A DNA stretch of 64,000 bases. Origin: CAVQRC01 sp963715045 (lineage in GTDB: Bacteria > Planctomycetota > Planctomycetia > Pirellulales > Lacipirellulaceae). The first letter of the stretch is position 1. Each line of letters opens with the position of its first letter. This document shows positions 38,226 through 48,725 of the stretch, one piece after another. The stretch is taken from assembly GCA_963715045.1 (NCBI GenBank), contig CAVQRC010000004.1:248001-312000 (forward strand). Direction: 5' to 3'. A model generated the notes under the pieces. The model saw nothing but the letters and a program-made list of their open reading frames with translations, was not told where the DNA came from and made no database searches. A program made the translations under genes and the position numbers.

Positions 38226-38636
38226 TTACCGCTTGGAGAACTGGGTACCGCGGCGGGCGCCGTGGAGTCCGTACTTCTTTCGCTCTTTCATCCGCGAATC
38301 GCGGGTCAGGTAATGAGTTTCCCGCAGCGTGTCGTGGAGTTCGCTGTCGTAATGGACCAGGGCCCGGGCAATTCCGAGCATGCACGCGCCGCTCTGACCG
38401 GTGTTTCCCCCGCCGTCGACGCGGATTTTGACGTCGACCTTGTCCAGCAGACCGCAGTGCTGGAGGGGGGCGACCGCCGTCTTCTGGTCCTGAATAATCG
38501 TGAAGTACTCTTCGAGAGGGCGACCGTTGACGAGAACGTTCCCGGAGCCGGCGCGAATTCGTACTCGGGCCACACTCGTCTTGCGACGTCCGGTTCCCAG
38601 GGCATCACCTGTGTTCTTGTCAGTCGTGGCAGTCAT
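38226..38636 (-). CDS. rpsI: 30S ribosomal protein S9
   Basis: A 136-residue S9, which binds 16S rRNA in the head of the small subunit and reaches the P-site tRNA with its C-terminal tail. Typical motifs are GTGRRKTSVARVRI, GQSGACMLGIARALV and the C-terminal GARRGTQFSKR. The preceding gene on this strand is rplM (stop 38713), the usual rplM-rpsI order. The 76-base spacer contains two copies of TTGCTTGCTACGGG and an eight-G run. Confidence 0.97.
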   Translation of the reverse strand: MTATTDKNTGDALGTGRRKTSVARVRIRAGSGNVLVNGRPLEEYFTIIQDQKTAVAPLQHCGLLDKVDVKIRVDGGGNTGQSGACMLGIARALVHYDSELHDTLRETHYLTRDSRMKERKKYGLHGARRGTQFSKR

Positions 38637-38712
38637 GCACAATCCTCAAAACGGCTGGACGAGGTTGCTTGCTACGGGTTGCTTGCTACGGGGGGGGGCT
38701 TGCTACAGGAAC

Positions 38713-39180
38713 CTAGGCGTTGATCTCTGCCGGCTTGCGGGTCGCGGCGAACTCCGCCGGCTCAAGAGACTGTGCTTGATGCGGATGCTCAGGGCCGGCG
38801 TAGACCTTCAGCTTGGAGAGCATCTTGCGGCCAAGTTTGTTCTTCGGCAGCATCCTCCGCACGGCCTCGCGGAGAATAAGTTCGGGCTGCCGCTTGAGTC
38901 GTTCCTCGGCGGTGATCGAACGCTGGCCCGGGTAACCGGTGTACCAGGTGTACTCCTTGTTTTGCCACTTCTTGCCGGTGAACGAGATCTTCTCGGCGTT
39001 CACCACGACGACAAAGTCGCCCGTATCCACGTGCGGCGTATAGGTCGGGCGATGTTTGCCCATCAACACCACCGCGATCTCACTGGCCAGGCGGCCCACG
39101 ATCTTTTCCGTGGCATCGACAAGCAACCACTTCTGGTGGAGTTCGCCCGGTTTGGCGTTGTAGGTTTTGTTCTGTTTCAT
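38713..39180 (-). CDS. rplM: 50S ribosomal protein L13
   Basis: A 155-residue L13, an early-assembly protein of the large subunit. It carries KWLLVDATEKIVGRLASEIA, the RPTYTPHVDTGDFVVVVNAEK core and the C-terminal GRKMLSKLKVYAG. ATG 39180 gives the family-like start MKQNKTYNAKPG. It is the promoter-proximal gene of the two-gene ribosomal operon with rpsI. A slightly longer tail (EPAEFAATRKPAEINA) follows the standard end. Confidence 0.97.
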   Translation of the reverse strand: MKQNKTYNAKPGELHQKWLLVDATEKIVGRLASEIAVVLMGKHRPTYTPHVDTGDFVVVVNAEKISFTGKKWQNKEYTWYTGYPGQRSITAEERLKRQPELILREAVRRMLPKNKLGRKMLSKLKVYAGPEHPHQAQSLEPAEFAATRKPAEINA

Positions 39181-39316
39181 AGCACTCAGCTTTCTCAGAA
39201 TCCTCGGGTCCCGGCCGCGAGAATCCACCAGCTTATCCGCGGATTTCCGCACCCACAAGGCCCATTTGAGTGTTCGGATCGTACGAACCACTGGGCGCAG
39301 AATCTCACCCGGCCAT

Positions 39317-39604
39317 TCAGGTGTCCGAGACGGCCGAATCACCCTCCGCTGAGTCGCCCGCAGCGGACGTCGGGGGAATGGCCCGCAGTCGACGCGAACG
39401 CCACCACAGGAGTCCGCCCCAGAAGGTAAGAAACGCCATCGTCACGCCCGCCACGAGAGCGAACTTGCGGATGTCCCCCGCGCCTTGCTGTTCACTGATC
39501 TCCAGTCCGGCACCGATGGCGAGTACAAGCCCCCACACCCCCACGGCGGACAAAATGGCGATCAGCAGGGGACGGGCGGAGGACGAACGCTGGGGTGTGG
39601 ACAT
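39317..39604 (-). CDS. Small two-span membrane protein (95 aa)
   Basis: Two hydrophobic helices (PLLIAILSAVGVWGLVLAIG and FALVAGVTMAFLTFWGGLLWW) flank a polar hairpin ISEQQGAGDIRK. The C-terminus is acidic and Ser/Ala-rich. No family is recognised; the gene precedes rplM on the same strand with 136 bases between them, so it could be in the same unit. ATG 39604 was preferred over an adjacent TTG. Confidence 0.65.
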   Translation of the reverse strand: MSTPQRSSSARPLLIAILSAVGVWGLVLAIGAGLEISEQQGAGDIRKFALVAGVTMAFLTFWGGLLWWRSRRLRAIPPTSAAGDSAEGDSAVSDT

Positions 39605-39724
39605 CAACGTGCCGAAATCGGTGGGGACTTGTGCTGAAGTTGGCTCGATGCGATTCTACCTCCCAGCTACTGCGGAGAGAATTCGTCTCATGTATTCGCC
39701 ACGCGGGCCTCTGCGGCCCCGCTA

Positions 39725-41062
39725 ATGATGCCTACCGTTCCGCACCACGAGCCGCTCAACCTCTCTGCCGCCGAACTCGCGATCCCCACGCTGGGGTCCG
39801 CGACAGTCCGATCACCGCTGAGGATGTCGACGATCAGCGGCGACGGGATCGGGAATTTCGTCCCTGATGCAGCTCGCGTGCAGGCCGAGATCGTCCACGA
39901 GCCCGGCAGGACGATCGACCCGGGGCTCGGGTTTCGAGAGCGCGGGGCGCGGGAGATGCTGTTCTTTGCCCCACCGCAGACACGGGCGGCGATCACCACC
40001 TGCGGCGGGCTTTGTCCGGGCCTCAACAACGTGATCCGCTCGCTGTTCTATGAGCTCCAGGCGAATTATGGAATCCGCGAGGTGCTCGGTATTCGCTTCG
40101 GCTACGAAGGACTCAATCCCGAGGTCGGCGAACCGCCGATCGTGCTCTCGTCGGATCGCGTCCAGGACATCCATAAGTTTGGCGGCAGTGTGCTGGGCAC
40201 AAGTCGGGGACCGCAGGATCCGCGGGTGACGGTCGACTTTCTGCAGCAGGCGGACATCCAGATCCTGTTCTGCGTGGGCGGCGACGGAACGCAGCGAGGC
40301 GCGCATCGGATCGCCGCCGAGATCCGCCGTCGTGCCGCGCCGATCGCGGTCGTCGGCATTCCCAAGACGATCGACAATGACATCCGTTTCGTGTCGCGTA
40401 CGTTTGGCTACCTGACGGCGATCGAAGAGGCACAGGGCATCCTCCGATGCGCGCACAACGAGGCCACGGCGGTCCGCAACGGCGTCGCCGTCGTAAAGCT
40501 GATGGGGCGGGAGGCCGGTTTTATTACGGCCGGTGCCACGATCGCCAGCGGACAAGTCAATTTCACTTTGATTCCCGAGATCCCCCTGGAGATGGAGGGC
40601 GAACACGGTTTGCTCGCCCGACTCGAGCGTCGGCTTCGCTTGCGAGGGCACGCGGTGATTGTCGTCGCCGAAGGAGTCGGACAGGATCTCGTGTGCGAAC
40701 ATCCGGATGCCCGCGATGCATCGGGCAATCGCAAGCTGGGAGATATCGGTCCGTTCCTGTGTGACCGGATCAACCGTTACCTGGCGACCAAGGGGCTCGG
40801 CAGCAAAGTCAAATATTTCGACCCGAGCTATCACATCCGCAGCGTTCCGGCGAAGACGGCGGATGCACTCCTGTGCGAGCAGTTCGCTCATTCGGCCGCC
40901 CATGCCGCGATGGCCGGCAAGACCGATGTCCTGATCGGCCTGTGGCACAGCCAGTTTGTCCACGTACCGCTCTCGCTCTCGACCGGACGTATCAAACGGC
41001 TGTCGCCGGAGAGTCCGACGTGGATGTCCGTGCTCGCCATCACCGGCCAGGAAAAATGGTGA
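39725..41062 (+). CDS. 6-phosphofructokinase, plant/trypanosome-like group
   Basis: A 445-residue PFK with a 90-residue N-terminal extension, phosphorylating fructose-6-phosphate in glycolysis. Motifs: TTCGGLCPGLNNVIR, CVGGDGTQRGAHRIAAEI, GIPKTIDNDIRFVSRTFGY and VKLMGREAGFI. The ATP-type Gly in GGDGT is combined with the Lys of PKTIDND; this Gly/Lys pairing is known from ATP-dependent group III enzymes of plants and trypanosomes, whereas PPi-dependent enzymes normally have GGDD. ATP as donor is therefore the better guess, but pyrophosphate use cannot be excluded from sequence. Spacing upstream is tight and there is no obvious operon partner. Confidence 0.9.
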   Translation: MMPTVPHHEPLNLSAAELAIPTLGSATVRSPLRMSTISGDGIGNFVPDAARVQAEIVHEPGRTIDPGLGFRERGAREMLFFAPPQTRAAITTCGGLCPGLNNVIRSLFYELQANYGIREVLGIRFGYEGLNPEVGEPPIVLSSDRVQDIHKFGGSVLGTSRGPQDPRVTVDFLQQADIQILFCVGGDGTQRGAHRIAAEIRRRAAPIAVVGIPKTIDNDIRFVSRTFGYLTAIEEAQGILRCAHNEATAVRNGVAVVKLMGREAGFITAGATIASGQVNFTLIPEIPLEMEGEHGLLARLERRLRLRGHAVIVVAEGVGQDLVCEHPDARDASGNRKLGDIGPFLCDRINRYLATKGLGSKVKYFDPSYHIRSVPAKTADALLCEQFAHSAAHAAMAGKTDVLIGLWHSQFVHVPLSLSTGRIKRLSPESPTWMSVLAITGQEKW

Positions 41063-41109
41063 CCGCCCGCCGCCGAGGGCGCCGCCGAGGGCGGAATAAC
41101 GAATGCCTA

Positions 41110-41234
41110 AACCCTAATGTCTAAGGAATACCCAATCACGAATGACGAAGCAGACATGAATGACGAACAAGGATTTGTGTTGGGCATTCGTCATTCTGAA
41201 TTAGTTAGTCATTAGAGATTAGTCATTAGTCATT
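41110..41234. repeat. Inverted TTAGTCATT / AATGACGAA repeat tract
   Basis: Repeated ACGAATGACGAA and AATGACGAAC units on the left, then GGGCATTCGTCATTCTG at 41182 and AGTCATTAGTCATT to 41234 on the right. The right-hand part is an inverted version of the tract near panB (32415-32446). It fills the spacer before the PIG-L gene. Confidence 0.8.
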
Positions 41235-41256
41235 TCTTCTAACCCCGACCCTCCCC

Positions 41257-41945
41257 ATGCTCGACGTGCTCGTAATCGCCCCGCACCCCGACGACGCGGA
41301 ACTCGGTATGGCGGGCGCGATCCTCAAGCTCAAGGCTTCAGGAAAGCGGGTCGGGATCCTCGAGTTGACCAACGGCGAACCGACACCGTTCGGCTCGCCC
41401 GAGATCCGGGCCCGCGAAACGGCTGCGGCGACGGAGGTTCTCGGTCTCGACTGGCGGGGCAACCTGGGCCTTCCCAATCGCAGCCTCGAGGCCACCCTCG
41501 AAGCACGCGAGAAACTCGCCGTCGAAATCCGCCAGCATCGTCCCCGCTGGTTGTTCGCGCCTACTGGACCGATGCCCACCCCGACCACGTGGCCGCCACC
41601 CAGCTCGTCGAGGCGGCACGCTTCTGGGCCAAACTCACCAAGACCGAGATGCCGGGCGAACCGCATCATCCGGAGCGAATCTATAACTACTACTGCGTCC
41701 ACCTCCGCCTTGTGGCCAATCCTGCTTTCGTGCTGGACATCTCTGAACATTGGGAGCAAAAACTGGCCGCATTGAAGTGCTACGAGAGCCAGTTCGTGCA
41801 CGGAAGGTCGAATAAGTCGGCCGAGTTTCTCGAGCAACTCCAGACCGAGGCCGCGCACTGGGGCCGACTGATCAACGCGCGGTACGGAGAGCCCTTCACC
41901 TGCCGCGAACCGATCGGGCTGACGAACTTCGAAGCCTTGATGTAG
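41257..41945 (+). CDS. PIG-L/LmbE-family deacetylase (BshB1-like), one frameshift in this sequence
   Basis: N-acetyl-sugar deacetylase family; the BshB-type members deacetylate GlcNAc-malate in bacillithiol synthesis. The start MLDVLVIAPHPDDAELGMAG carries the metal-binding HPDD. The frame breaks at 41557-41563: GCGCCTAC should read with one more C, giving FAP-YWTDAHPDHVAATQLVEAA, which restores the second metal-ligand HPDH motif. The joined product is 229 residues, the normal length for BshB1. A missing base in a C run suggests a sequencing indel. Neighbour genes give no thiol pathway context, so the substrate is inferred from family only. Confidence 0.85.
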
Positions 41946-41958
41946 CGGCAGATCGGGG

Positions 41959-42858
41959 TTACCCGGCGCGAGGATGGGCCTTTTCGTAGACGGCCCTGAG
42001 GTTCGCGGCGCTGACATGGGTGTAGATCTGCGTCGTGACCAGGCTCTTGTGACCGAGCAGTTCCTGCACGCTGCGGATATCGGCACCGCGGTCCAGCAGG
42101 TGGGTCGCGAAACTGTGGCGGAGCGTGTGGGGTGTGGTCCGGGTGTCGAGGCCCGTCTGCTGGATGTACTTTTCGAGCATCCGGGCGACGCTGCGGGTCG
42201 TGATCCGCCGGCCGAAACGGTTCGTGAAGATGGCGGCTGCGCGTCCGGTTGGTTCGCCTGCGGCAAGGGTTCGTACCGAGAGCCAGTTTTGAATCGCGCG
42301 GCACGCGTAGCTGCCTAGCGGAGCCATGCGTTCGCGTCGGCCCTTGCCTCGAATGCGGACGATGCCCTGGCTGAATTCGATGTCGCCTTCGTTCATGGCG
42401 ACCAGTTCGCTGACGCGGAGACCAGCCGAATAGGTGGTTTCGAAGATGGCCCGATCGCGGAGGCCCGCCGGTTGTCCCTGCGGCGGCGCCTCGAGCAGGC
42501 GGCCGATTTCGTCGGTTGACAGGAAGTGGGGCAGCTTCCGCGACTTGCGCGGATTGCGGAGCGGTTTGGCCGGATTCGAGTGGGCCCAGCCGTCTCGTTG
42601 TCCGAAGCGGTAGAAGCTCCGCAGCGACGCGAGATGCCGGGCGACGGTGCTCTTGGCGTAGCCGGCTTCACCGAGGGCTGCCAGATAGCCGCGGAGTTCG
42701 GCGGTCGTGACGGACCCGGGGTCCGGCAATTGACCCTGGTCATCGACCAGGTAGTCGGCGAGCGCAAACAGGTCCTCGCGATAGCCCTTGAGCGTATGGT
42801 CCGACGCTCCCCGTTCGACACGCAGATAGCGAAGAAACTGGGCGATCTCTTTCTGCAT
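41959..42858 (-). CDS. Tyrosine recombinase XerC/XerD-type
   Basis: A 299-residue integrase-fold protein with the usual N-terminal SAM-like core-binding domain (residues 1-90) and C-terminal catalytic domain. Catalytic residues are all present: Arg148 (SAGLRVSEL), Lys172, His244 and Arg247 (HTLRHSF), His270 (LGHKS) and Tyr279 (TQIYTHV). Its length fits a chromosomal XerC/D rather than a phage integrase. No attachment site or element boundary is visible nearby. It follows the PIG-L gene in convergent orientation, 13 bases apart. Confidence 0.92.
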   Translation of the reverse strand: MQKEIAQFLRYLRVERGASDHTLKGYREDLFALADYLVDDQGQLPDPGSVTTAELRGYLAALGEAGYAKSTVARHLASLRSFYRFGQRDGWAHSNPAKPLRNPRKSRKLPHFLSTDEIGRLLEAPPQGQPAGLRDRAIFETTYSAGLRVSELVAMNEGDIEFSQGIVRIRGKGRRERMAPLGSYACRAIQNWLSVRTLAAGEPTGRAAAIFTNRFGRRITTRSVARMLEKYIQQTGLDTRTTPHTLRHSFATHLLDRGADIRSVQELLGHKSLVTTQIYTHVSAANLRAVYEKAHPRAG

Positions 42859-42923
42859 CGAGCAGCTCTCAACCGCGCGAATTGCCGTCGGCGGTCACCG
42901 AAGGCAGGCATCCGCAGGGCGGG

Positions 42924-43166
42924 TCAGGACAGCGGGAAGCGGGCGGGTGGGGAATTCGCTTCGCGACGGGCTTCCTGACGGATCCGCTGGCTGAGTACCG
43001 CCGCGTCGTACCACGAAAAGCTGAGCTCCGGGTTCGACGCAAACCGTCCGAGCGTACGCAGGGCCTCGGTCCGCTGATCGTCGCTGAAGAGAAAGACGTA
43101 GCGTTCCTCGCCTTTAACGAGCGCCAGCACGTTGATGTCTTCACTCACAATTCGTGTCTCCGGCAT
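42924..43166 (-). CDS. Small conserved hypothetical protein (80 aa)
   Basis: Starts MPETRIVSEDINVLALVKGE at 43166; the core ERYVFLFSDDQRTEALRTLG and SFSWYDAAVLSQRIRQEA look like a small alpha/beta unit. I recognise it as a recurrent small protein type of planctomycetes but cannot name a function. Upstream in-frame codons exist, but the ATG with VSEDINVLALVKGEERY is the best start. It is 65 bases upstream of the Xer gene, on the same strand. Confidence 0.65.
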   Translation of the reverse strand: MPETRIVSEDINVLALVKGEERYVFLFSDDQRTEALRTLGRFASNPELSFSWYDAAVLSQRIRQEARREANSPPARFPLS

Positions 43167-43227
43167 CTGGGTCAGGGCAGTACGTTCGCTGGCCGTACCT
43201 TCCCGCGGTGTGATGTACGTATCGGTT

Positions 43228-44253
43228 CTATCGGCGGTCCGACCATCTCCAGACCACACGCGTTTCGCCGGCACCCCCGCGTGCCGAGAGCATCTCGCTG
43301 ATGTGCAGGTGACAGCAGAAATTGATAAGGTCGTCGCTACGCTGCAGATACGCCTGCCAACCGCCAAATCGGGCGTCGTCGCTGAAATGAAAATATCCCT
43401 CCAACGCCTGCGTGAACGCCGGGTCGGTGCCCCGGTAAATCTGCGTATGCGTCATAACCGGCTTGTTGCAGGGAATGCACGCAGGCCGCACGCAAGACGG
43501 AGGAGGCGGCGTGAAACCACCAGGGTCCGGCCATCCCGGGGGGCGACAAGCGGGTGATTCGCATCCCGCTTCGACCGCACATTCGTGACTGGCAGTCTGC
43601 ACGGCATCGCCGTCGGTTTCCTGAGACTGATCCTCCGAGAACGGATCAGCAGGTGGCGGTGGCACGACGCCATCGGCTGGGGGAGGTGCCTGCAAGTCGG
43701 GTGTGGTCCGGCCACAGTCGGGTGTTTGCGTCGCCAGTTGTGCCTTGGCTAGCGCGAACTCGGCTTCGAACACGAGCGGCTCGGGAATGAACTCTTCTTG
43801 CGACGTTCCCCAGGGGAGGCCATAGCCGGGGGGGATTTCGTGAAAGCCCTGATTCGCGGCGTACCACTCGACACGCATCCCCACCCGCGGCGGATAGTAC
43901 GGGTCGTAGTCGGTGACGGCGCCCACCACGACCGCGTCGACGCCAAGCAGTTCTGCCAGCCGACGCGCTTCTCCGGGCCGGTCCAACATCACCCGGTGCT
44001 GAAGGATCGCCTCTTCGACGACCGTAACCGGAACGACTTCGAAGCCCGGTACTTCCTGCAGTTGGGCGAAATAGGCGATCGCGAATTCGCGGCCGTCGAC
44101 CGTCGGTTCGTCGCTGAGGTTGACGAACGGCGCCACCGCGACGCGACTCAACTGAGGGAATGGATTGTGGAGGACCGGCTGATGACTGACGTCGGGAATG
44201 AGCTGGCATCCCGGGAATGCGGCCAGTGCTAGCAGGAGGACGGTTCGTGACAT
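43228..44253 (-). CDS. CsgG/TolB-type lipoprotein
   Basis: A 341-residue protein with a lipoprotein signal and lipobox LAAFPGCQLIP. The region VAVAPFVNLSDEPTVDGREF, then GVDAVVVGAVTDYDPYYPPRVG resembles the nucleotide-like fold of CsgG/TolB-N or DUF799-type envelope proteins. The rest is a Pro- and Cys-rich region (CESPACRPPGWPDPGG, VRPACIPCNKPVM), then a hydrophilic C-terminal section. Role and partners unknown. It stands on the minus strand, divergent from the response regulator. Confidence 0.75.
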   Translation of the reverse strand: MSRTVLLLALAAFPGCQLIPDVSHQPVLHNPFPQLSRVAVAPFVNLSDEPTVDGREFAIAYFAQLQEVPGFEVVPVTVVEEAILQHRVMLDRPGEARRLAELLGVDAVVVGAVTDYDPYYPPRVGMRVEWYAANQGFHEIPPGYGLPWGTSQEEFIPEPLVFEAEFALAKAQLATQTPDCGRTTPDLQAPPPADGVVPPPPADPFSEDQSQETDGDAVQTASHECAVEAGCESPACRPPGWPDPGGFTPPPPSCVRPACIPCNKPVMTHTQIYRGTDPAFTQALEGYFHFSDDARFGGWQAYLQRSDDLINFCCHLHISEMLSARGGAGETRVVWRWSDRR

Positions 44254-44540
44254 GAAGCTGAAAGCGAAATGCGGACGCCCCCCGTCCACAGCGCAAAGGT
44301 CACCCGGCTGAGACAACCCCGCTTACCGTTTCGATCGACAAAACGTGAACCACTCCTCCAGACAATTCAGCCATTAATCTCCACAAAATGCCTGCCCGCG
44401 AAACGTGGTTCGGGCTCCGTTCGGCGACTACCGTGTGTTGAACCCGCGGTTACGTTGACCGCCCACCACCCGTGACGTAGATATTTCACGACGCAATACC
44501 ATTTCCGAACAGCAGTCGGGTTGCGGGGCCGCTGACAGCG

Positions 44541-45995
<1,455 letters not shown>

Positions 45996-46081
45996 ACGCA
46001 GGATTCAGAGCCGATCCCAAAACTCGGCTCAGCAACCGAATTTCGCGGCGGTGGGACACGTCCATTGAGGTTTTGGGATTC

Positions 46082-46525
46082 CTACTCCTCGCGGCGGATT
46101 TCCCGCGACCAGGTGTTCGGCTGGGTCGGTTCGACCGGTCGCAGATCGTCGGCCGCGAAGAGTTTCGGAACAGGCAGCTCGTTCACGATCACGCGGTAGC
46201 GAAGCTGATTCCACGAGGGCTGATACAACATGTCGCCAATGGTTCCCGTGCGGGGATCGTTCTGCATACCCTTGGGCAGGATTTCGACCCACATACCCAG
46301 GTCAAGACCCTCATGGGCGACTTCGAGCCAGAGTGTCCGCTTCCCTCGAATCCGCTCCGAGCCGTAGGAATAGACCACGTAGTCGCCGTCGGCGTCGTCG
46401 CGGCGAAACACGCGGGAACTGGGGATCAGGTTCCTGGCGATGAGCACGTCCTGGGGGTGGAGCCAGTGGTTGCCGTTCTCGGGCCACCAGGGAAAGACGC
46501 CGTACTTGGGATCGGTCTTGAGCAT
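46082..46525 (-). CDS. Conserved hypothetical cytosolic protein (about 147 aa)
   Basis: Starts MLKTDPKYGVFPWWPENGNH. The protein is aromatic- and Pro-rich with RNLIPSSRVFRRDD, DGDYVVYSYGSER and a C-terminal EPTQPNTWSREI. A GTG at 46561 gives a 12-residue longer version. No known domain or motif is recognised. The gene converges with the regulator gene, leaving an 86-base gap. Confidence 0.6.
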   Translation of the reverse strand: MLKTDPKYGVFPWWPENGNHWLHPQDVLIARNLIPSSRVFRRDDADGDYVVYSYGSERIRGKRTLWLEVAHEGLDLGMWVEILPKGMQNDPRTGTIGDMLYQPSWNQLRYRVIVNELPVPKLFAADDLRPVEPTQPNTWSREIRREE

Positions 46526-46703
46526 CACGATCAGGCACGTGAGTTGGATGTTGAGGGTCACCGGGCGGATTTCGTCGAACGCCCGGGACGCACTGCCAAG
46601 CTATAATTCCCTGACTCTAATTCGCGAAAGTCGGCACCGCGATGGCGGGAGTCCTGAACGCTCGTAACCGGAGCCGATTTCGCCTCTTTCGAACCGCTCG
46701 ACC

Positions 46704-48200
46704 ATGAAGATTCAACAGTTCCTCGAGCATCACAACTTGCGGAACAATCCGTTCTCCGAAGAAGATGCCCAGACCGACCCGGTCTTCAAAGATCATTGCA
46801 TTACGAGCACCTTCCATCCCGCCTGGGATAAAGTTTATGGCGACCCGGCCGCTCCGGCCACGGCGATCGTCTTCGGTGAGAAGGGTGCCGGCAAGACAGC
46901 GATGCGGCTCCAGATTGCCAGCCAGATCGCCCGCTACAATCAAGCCCACTCCGGCGCGGGAATGTATGTCATCGAGTACGACGACTTCAACCCCTGGCTC
47001 GACCGGTTTGCCGACAAGCTCTCCATCCGCAAAGCGAGAAATCCGGGCCGCGCGCTGGCGGAATGGAAGCTGTGGGATCACATGGATGCGATTCTGTCAC
47101 TCGGGGTGACGAGCGTGGTCGACCAGATTATCGAGGTCAAGCACCCGAGTGGCCCGGGTGGCAACCCGGTCAAGCCAGGTGACCTTCAACGGCTCGATCG
47201 TTTCCAGGTCCGCGACATCCTGCTGCTGGCCGCCTGTTACGATCAGTCATCGGAAGAGACGTTCAAATCGCGATGGCAGCGCGTGCGGCATCGGCTCAGG
47301 TACCGAACCTGGCGCAGCTGGTGGGACAAGTCGCTCGCACTCGCGACTCTGCTGGCCACGGCGGGCGTGATTATCGAAACTGGCAACTGGAGCTGGCTCA
47401 AGACTCCCTGGCCGTACATCGTCCTGCTGCTTGGTTGCATTCCGTGGTTCTATCGGATCGCGAAATGGTATTGGACGGCCCGGGCAATCATGAAGAACGT
47501 GCGGGTCGGATCGCGTCACATTCATCCCCTGCGACAGGTATTGATGCAGTTTCAAAGCGTCGATATTGCCGATCAGCCTCTTCCATGTCGACGGCGAACA
47601 GACGATCGCTACGAGTTGATGATGAAGTTTCAGGGAGTGCTCAAGACGCTTGGTTACGAAGGTGTGGCAGTACTTGTCGATCGTGTCGACGAGCCCCACC
47701 TGATCAACGGGAAGCCGGAACTGATCCGGGCGTTCGTCTGGACGTTGCTCGACAACAAGTTTCTCAAGCACCCTGGGCTGGGGCTGAAGCTGTTGCTGCC
47801 GACCGAGTTGAAGGAGTATCTGGAAAAAGAGGATCGCGACTTCTATCAGCGGGCGCGACTCGACAAGCAGAACATGGTTCCCTCACTGGAGTGGACCGGC
47901 GAAGCGCTGTACGACCTGGCGTCGGCCCGCGTGCGGGCATGCGGGAACGGCGACCAGGCGGCACCACTGCGGGATCTGTTCGCGGCGACGATCAGCGACG
48001 CGCGGCTGATCGATGCGTTTCGCGGTCTGCGGGTCCCTCGGCACCTGTTCAAGTTCATGTACCGGTTGTTGGTCGCGCACTGCAATGCGCACCGCGACGA
48101 CAATCCCGTGTGGCAGATTGCCAGCGACACGTTTGAAACGCAACTCGCCCTGTACCGCCAGGATCAGGAGGCCATCGATCGTGGGCTGCGGGCAGGGTAG
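46704..48200 (+). CDS. Membrane-embedded P-loop NTPase with NTPase core split by two transmembrane helices
   Basis: A 498-residue protein. The start FLEHHNLRNNPFSEEDAQTDP resembles the leader of ExeA/GspA-like AAA proteins. The Walker A motif FGEKGAGKTAMR is at residues 58-67 and a Walker B-like VAVLVDRVDEP lies near 321-331. Between them, at about residues 213-255, are two hydrophobic segments (ALATLLATAGVII and YIVLLLGCIPWFY). The sequence therefore anchors an NTPase in the membrane with its P-loop and Walker B on opposite sides of a hairpin in primary sequence. The C-terminal helical part (FKFMYRLLVAHCNAHRDD) is STAND-like. Function unknown. Confidence 0.72.
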   Translation: MKIQQFLEHHNLRNNPFSEEDAQTDPVFKDHCITSTFHPAWDKVYGDPAAPATAIVFGEKGAGKTAMRLQIASQIARYNQAHSGAGMYVIEYDDFNPWLDRFADKLSIRKARNPGRALAEWKLWDHMDAILSLGVTSVVDQIIEVKHPSGPGGNPVKPGDLQRLDRFQVRDILLLAACYDQSSEETFKSRWQRVRHRLRYRTWRSWWDKSLALATLLATAGVIIETGNWSWLKTPWPYIVLLLGCIPWFYRIAKWYWTARAIMKNVRVGSRHIHPLRQVLMQFQSVDIADQPLPCRRRTDDRYELMMKFQGVLKTLGYEGVAVLVDRVDEPHLINGKPELIRAFVWTLLDNKFLKHPGLGLKLLLPTELKEYLEKEDRDFYQRARLDKQNMVPSLEWTGEALYDLASARVRACGNGDQAAPLRDLFAATISDARLIDAFRGLRVPRHLFKFMYRLLVAHCNAHRDDNPVWQIASDTFETQLALYRQDQEAIDRGLRAG

Positions 48201-48316
48201 GCGGTCGCCGGGGGATCCCGGATTTCTGCGGGCGGATCTTCGCCGGATGGGAACGCACCCCGGCCGACAGAGCCGCACGATCTGGATTGCCCCGATTCGT
48301 GTCGCCGCGGACTCGA

Positions 48317-48667
48317 CTACGAATCGGTCGAGAGAAACACTTCGTGGACATCGAGCACGCTGGGCCCGCGAAACATCTCTTTCGGCGGGCGGTTGGCGTG
48401 GGCTTCGGCGAAAGCCTCACTTCGCGTCCAGGCGACAAAGTCGTCCATCGACTTCCACCACGTCTTGACCTCGTAATAGCCCTCGGCGTCAGGATCGTCG
48501 ACAAAACCTCCCGTTTCGTGGTCGAAGCGAACCGGCTTTGGGCGATGCACCTCATTGCGAATGAAACCGGGAGACTGATCGACCAGGTGAACCCGGTTGC
48601 GAAATCGATCTTCGAAATCGATCTCGTGTCCTTTGGAAACGGGAATTCGGTTTGTCACGACAATCAT
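48317..48667 (-). CDS. IsdG/ABM-type monooxygenase-fold protein
   Basis: A 116-residue dimeric ferredoxin-like fold. The start IVVTNRIPVSKGHEIDFEDRF, then VDQSPGFIRNEV, the EGYYEVKTWWKSMDDFVAW strand and the C-terminal EAHAN helix match the antibiotic-biosynthesis monooxygenase/heme-degrading IsdG-like family. The conserved Asn7-type residue and Trp are in place. Some family members cleave heme; that is inference here. It stands alone. Confidence 0.75.
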   Translation of the reverse strand: MIVVTNRIPVSKGHEIDFEDRFRNRVHLVDQSPGFIRNEVHRPKPVRFDHETGGFVDDPDAEGYYEVKTWWKSMDDFVAWTRSEAFAEAHANRPPKEMFRGPSVLDVHEVFLSTDS

Positions 48668-48725
48668 CTTCCGATCCTTGATCGAGATGGGGGTGGAGTT
48701 CCGGCCTGCCCGGCAGTGCGGGCGG

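Noticed and set aside
41959..42858. Integrated mobile element driven by the Xer-like recombinase
   Set aside because: No attachment repeats, no element-type genes and the length and motifs fit a chromosomal XerC/D.
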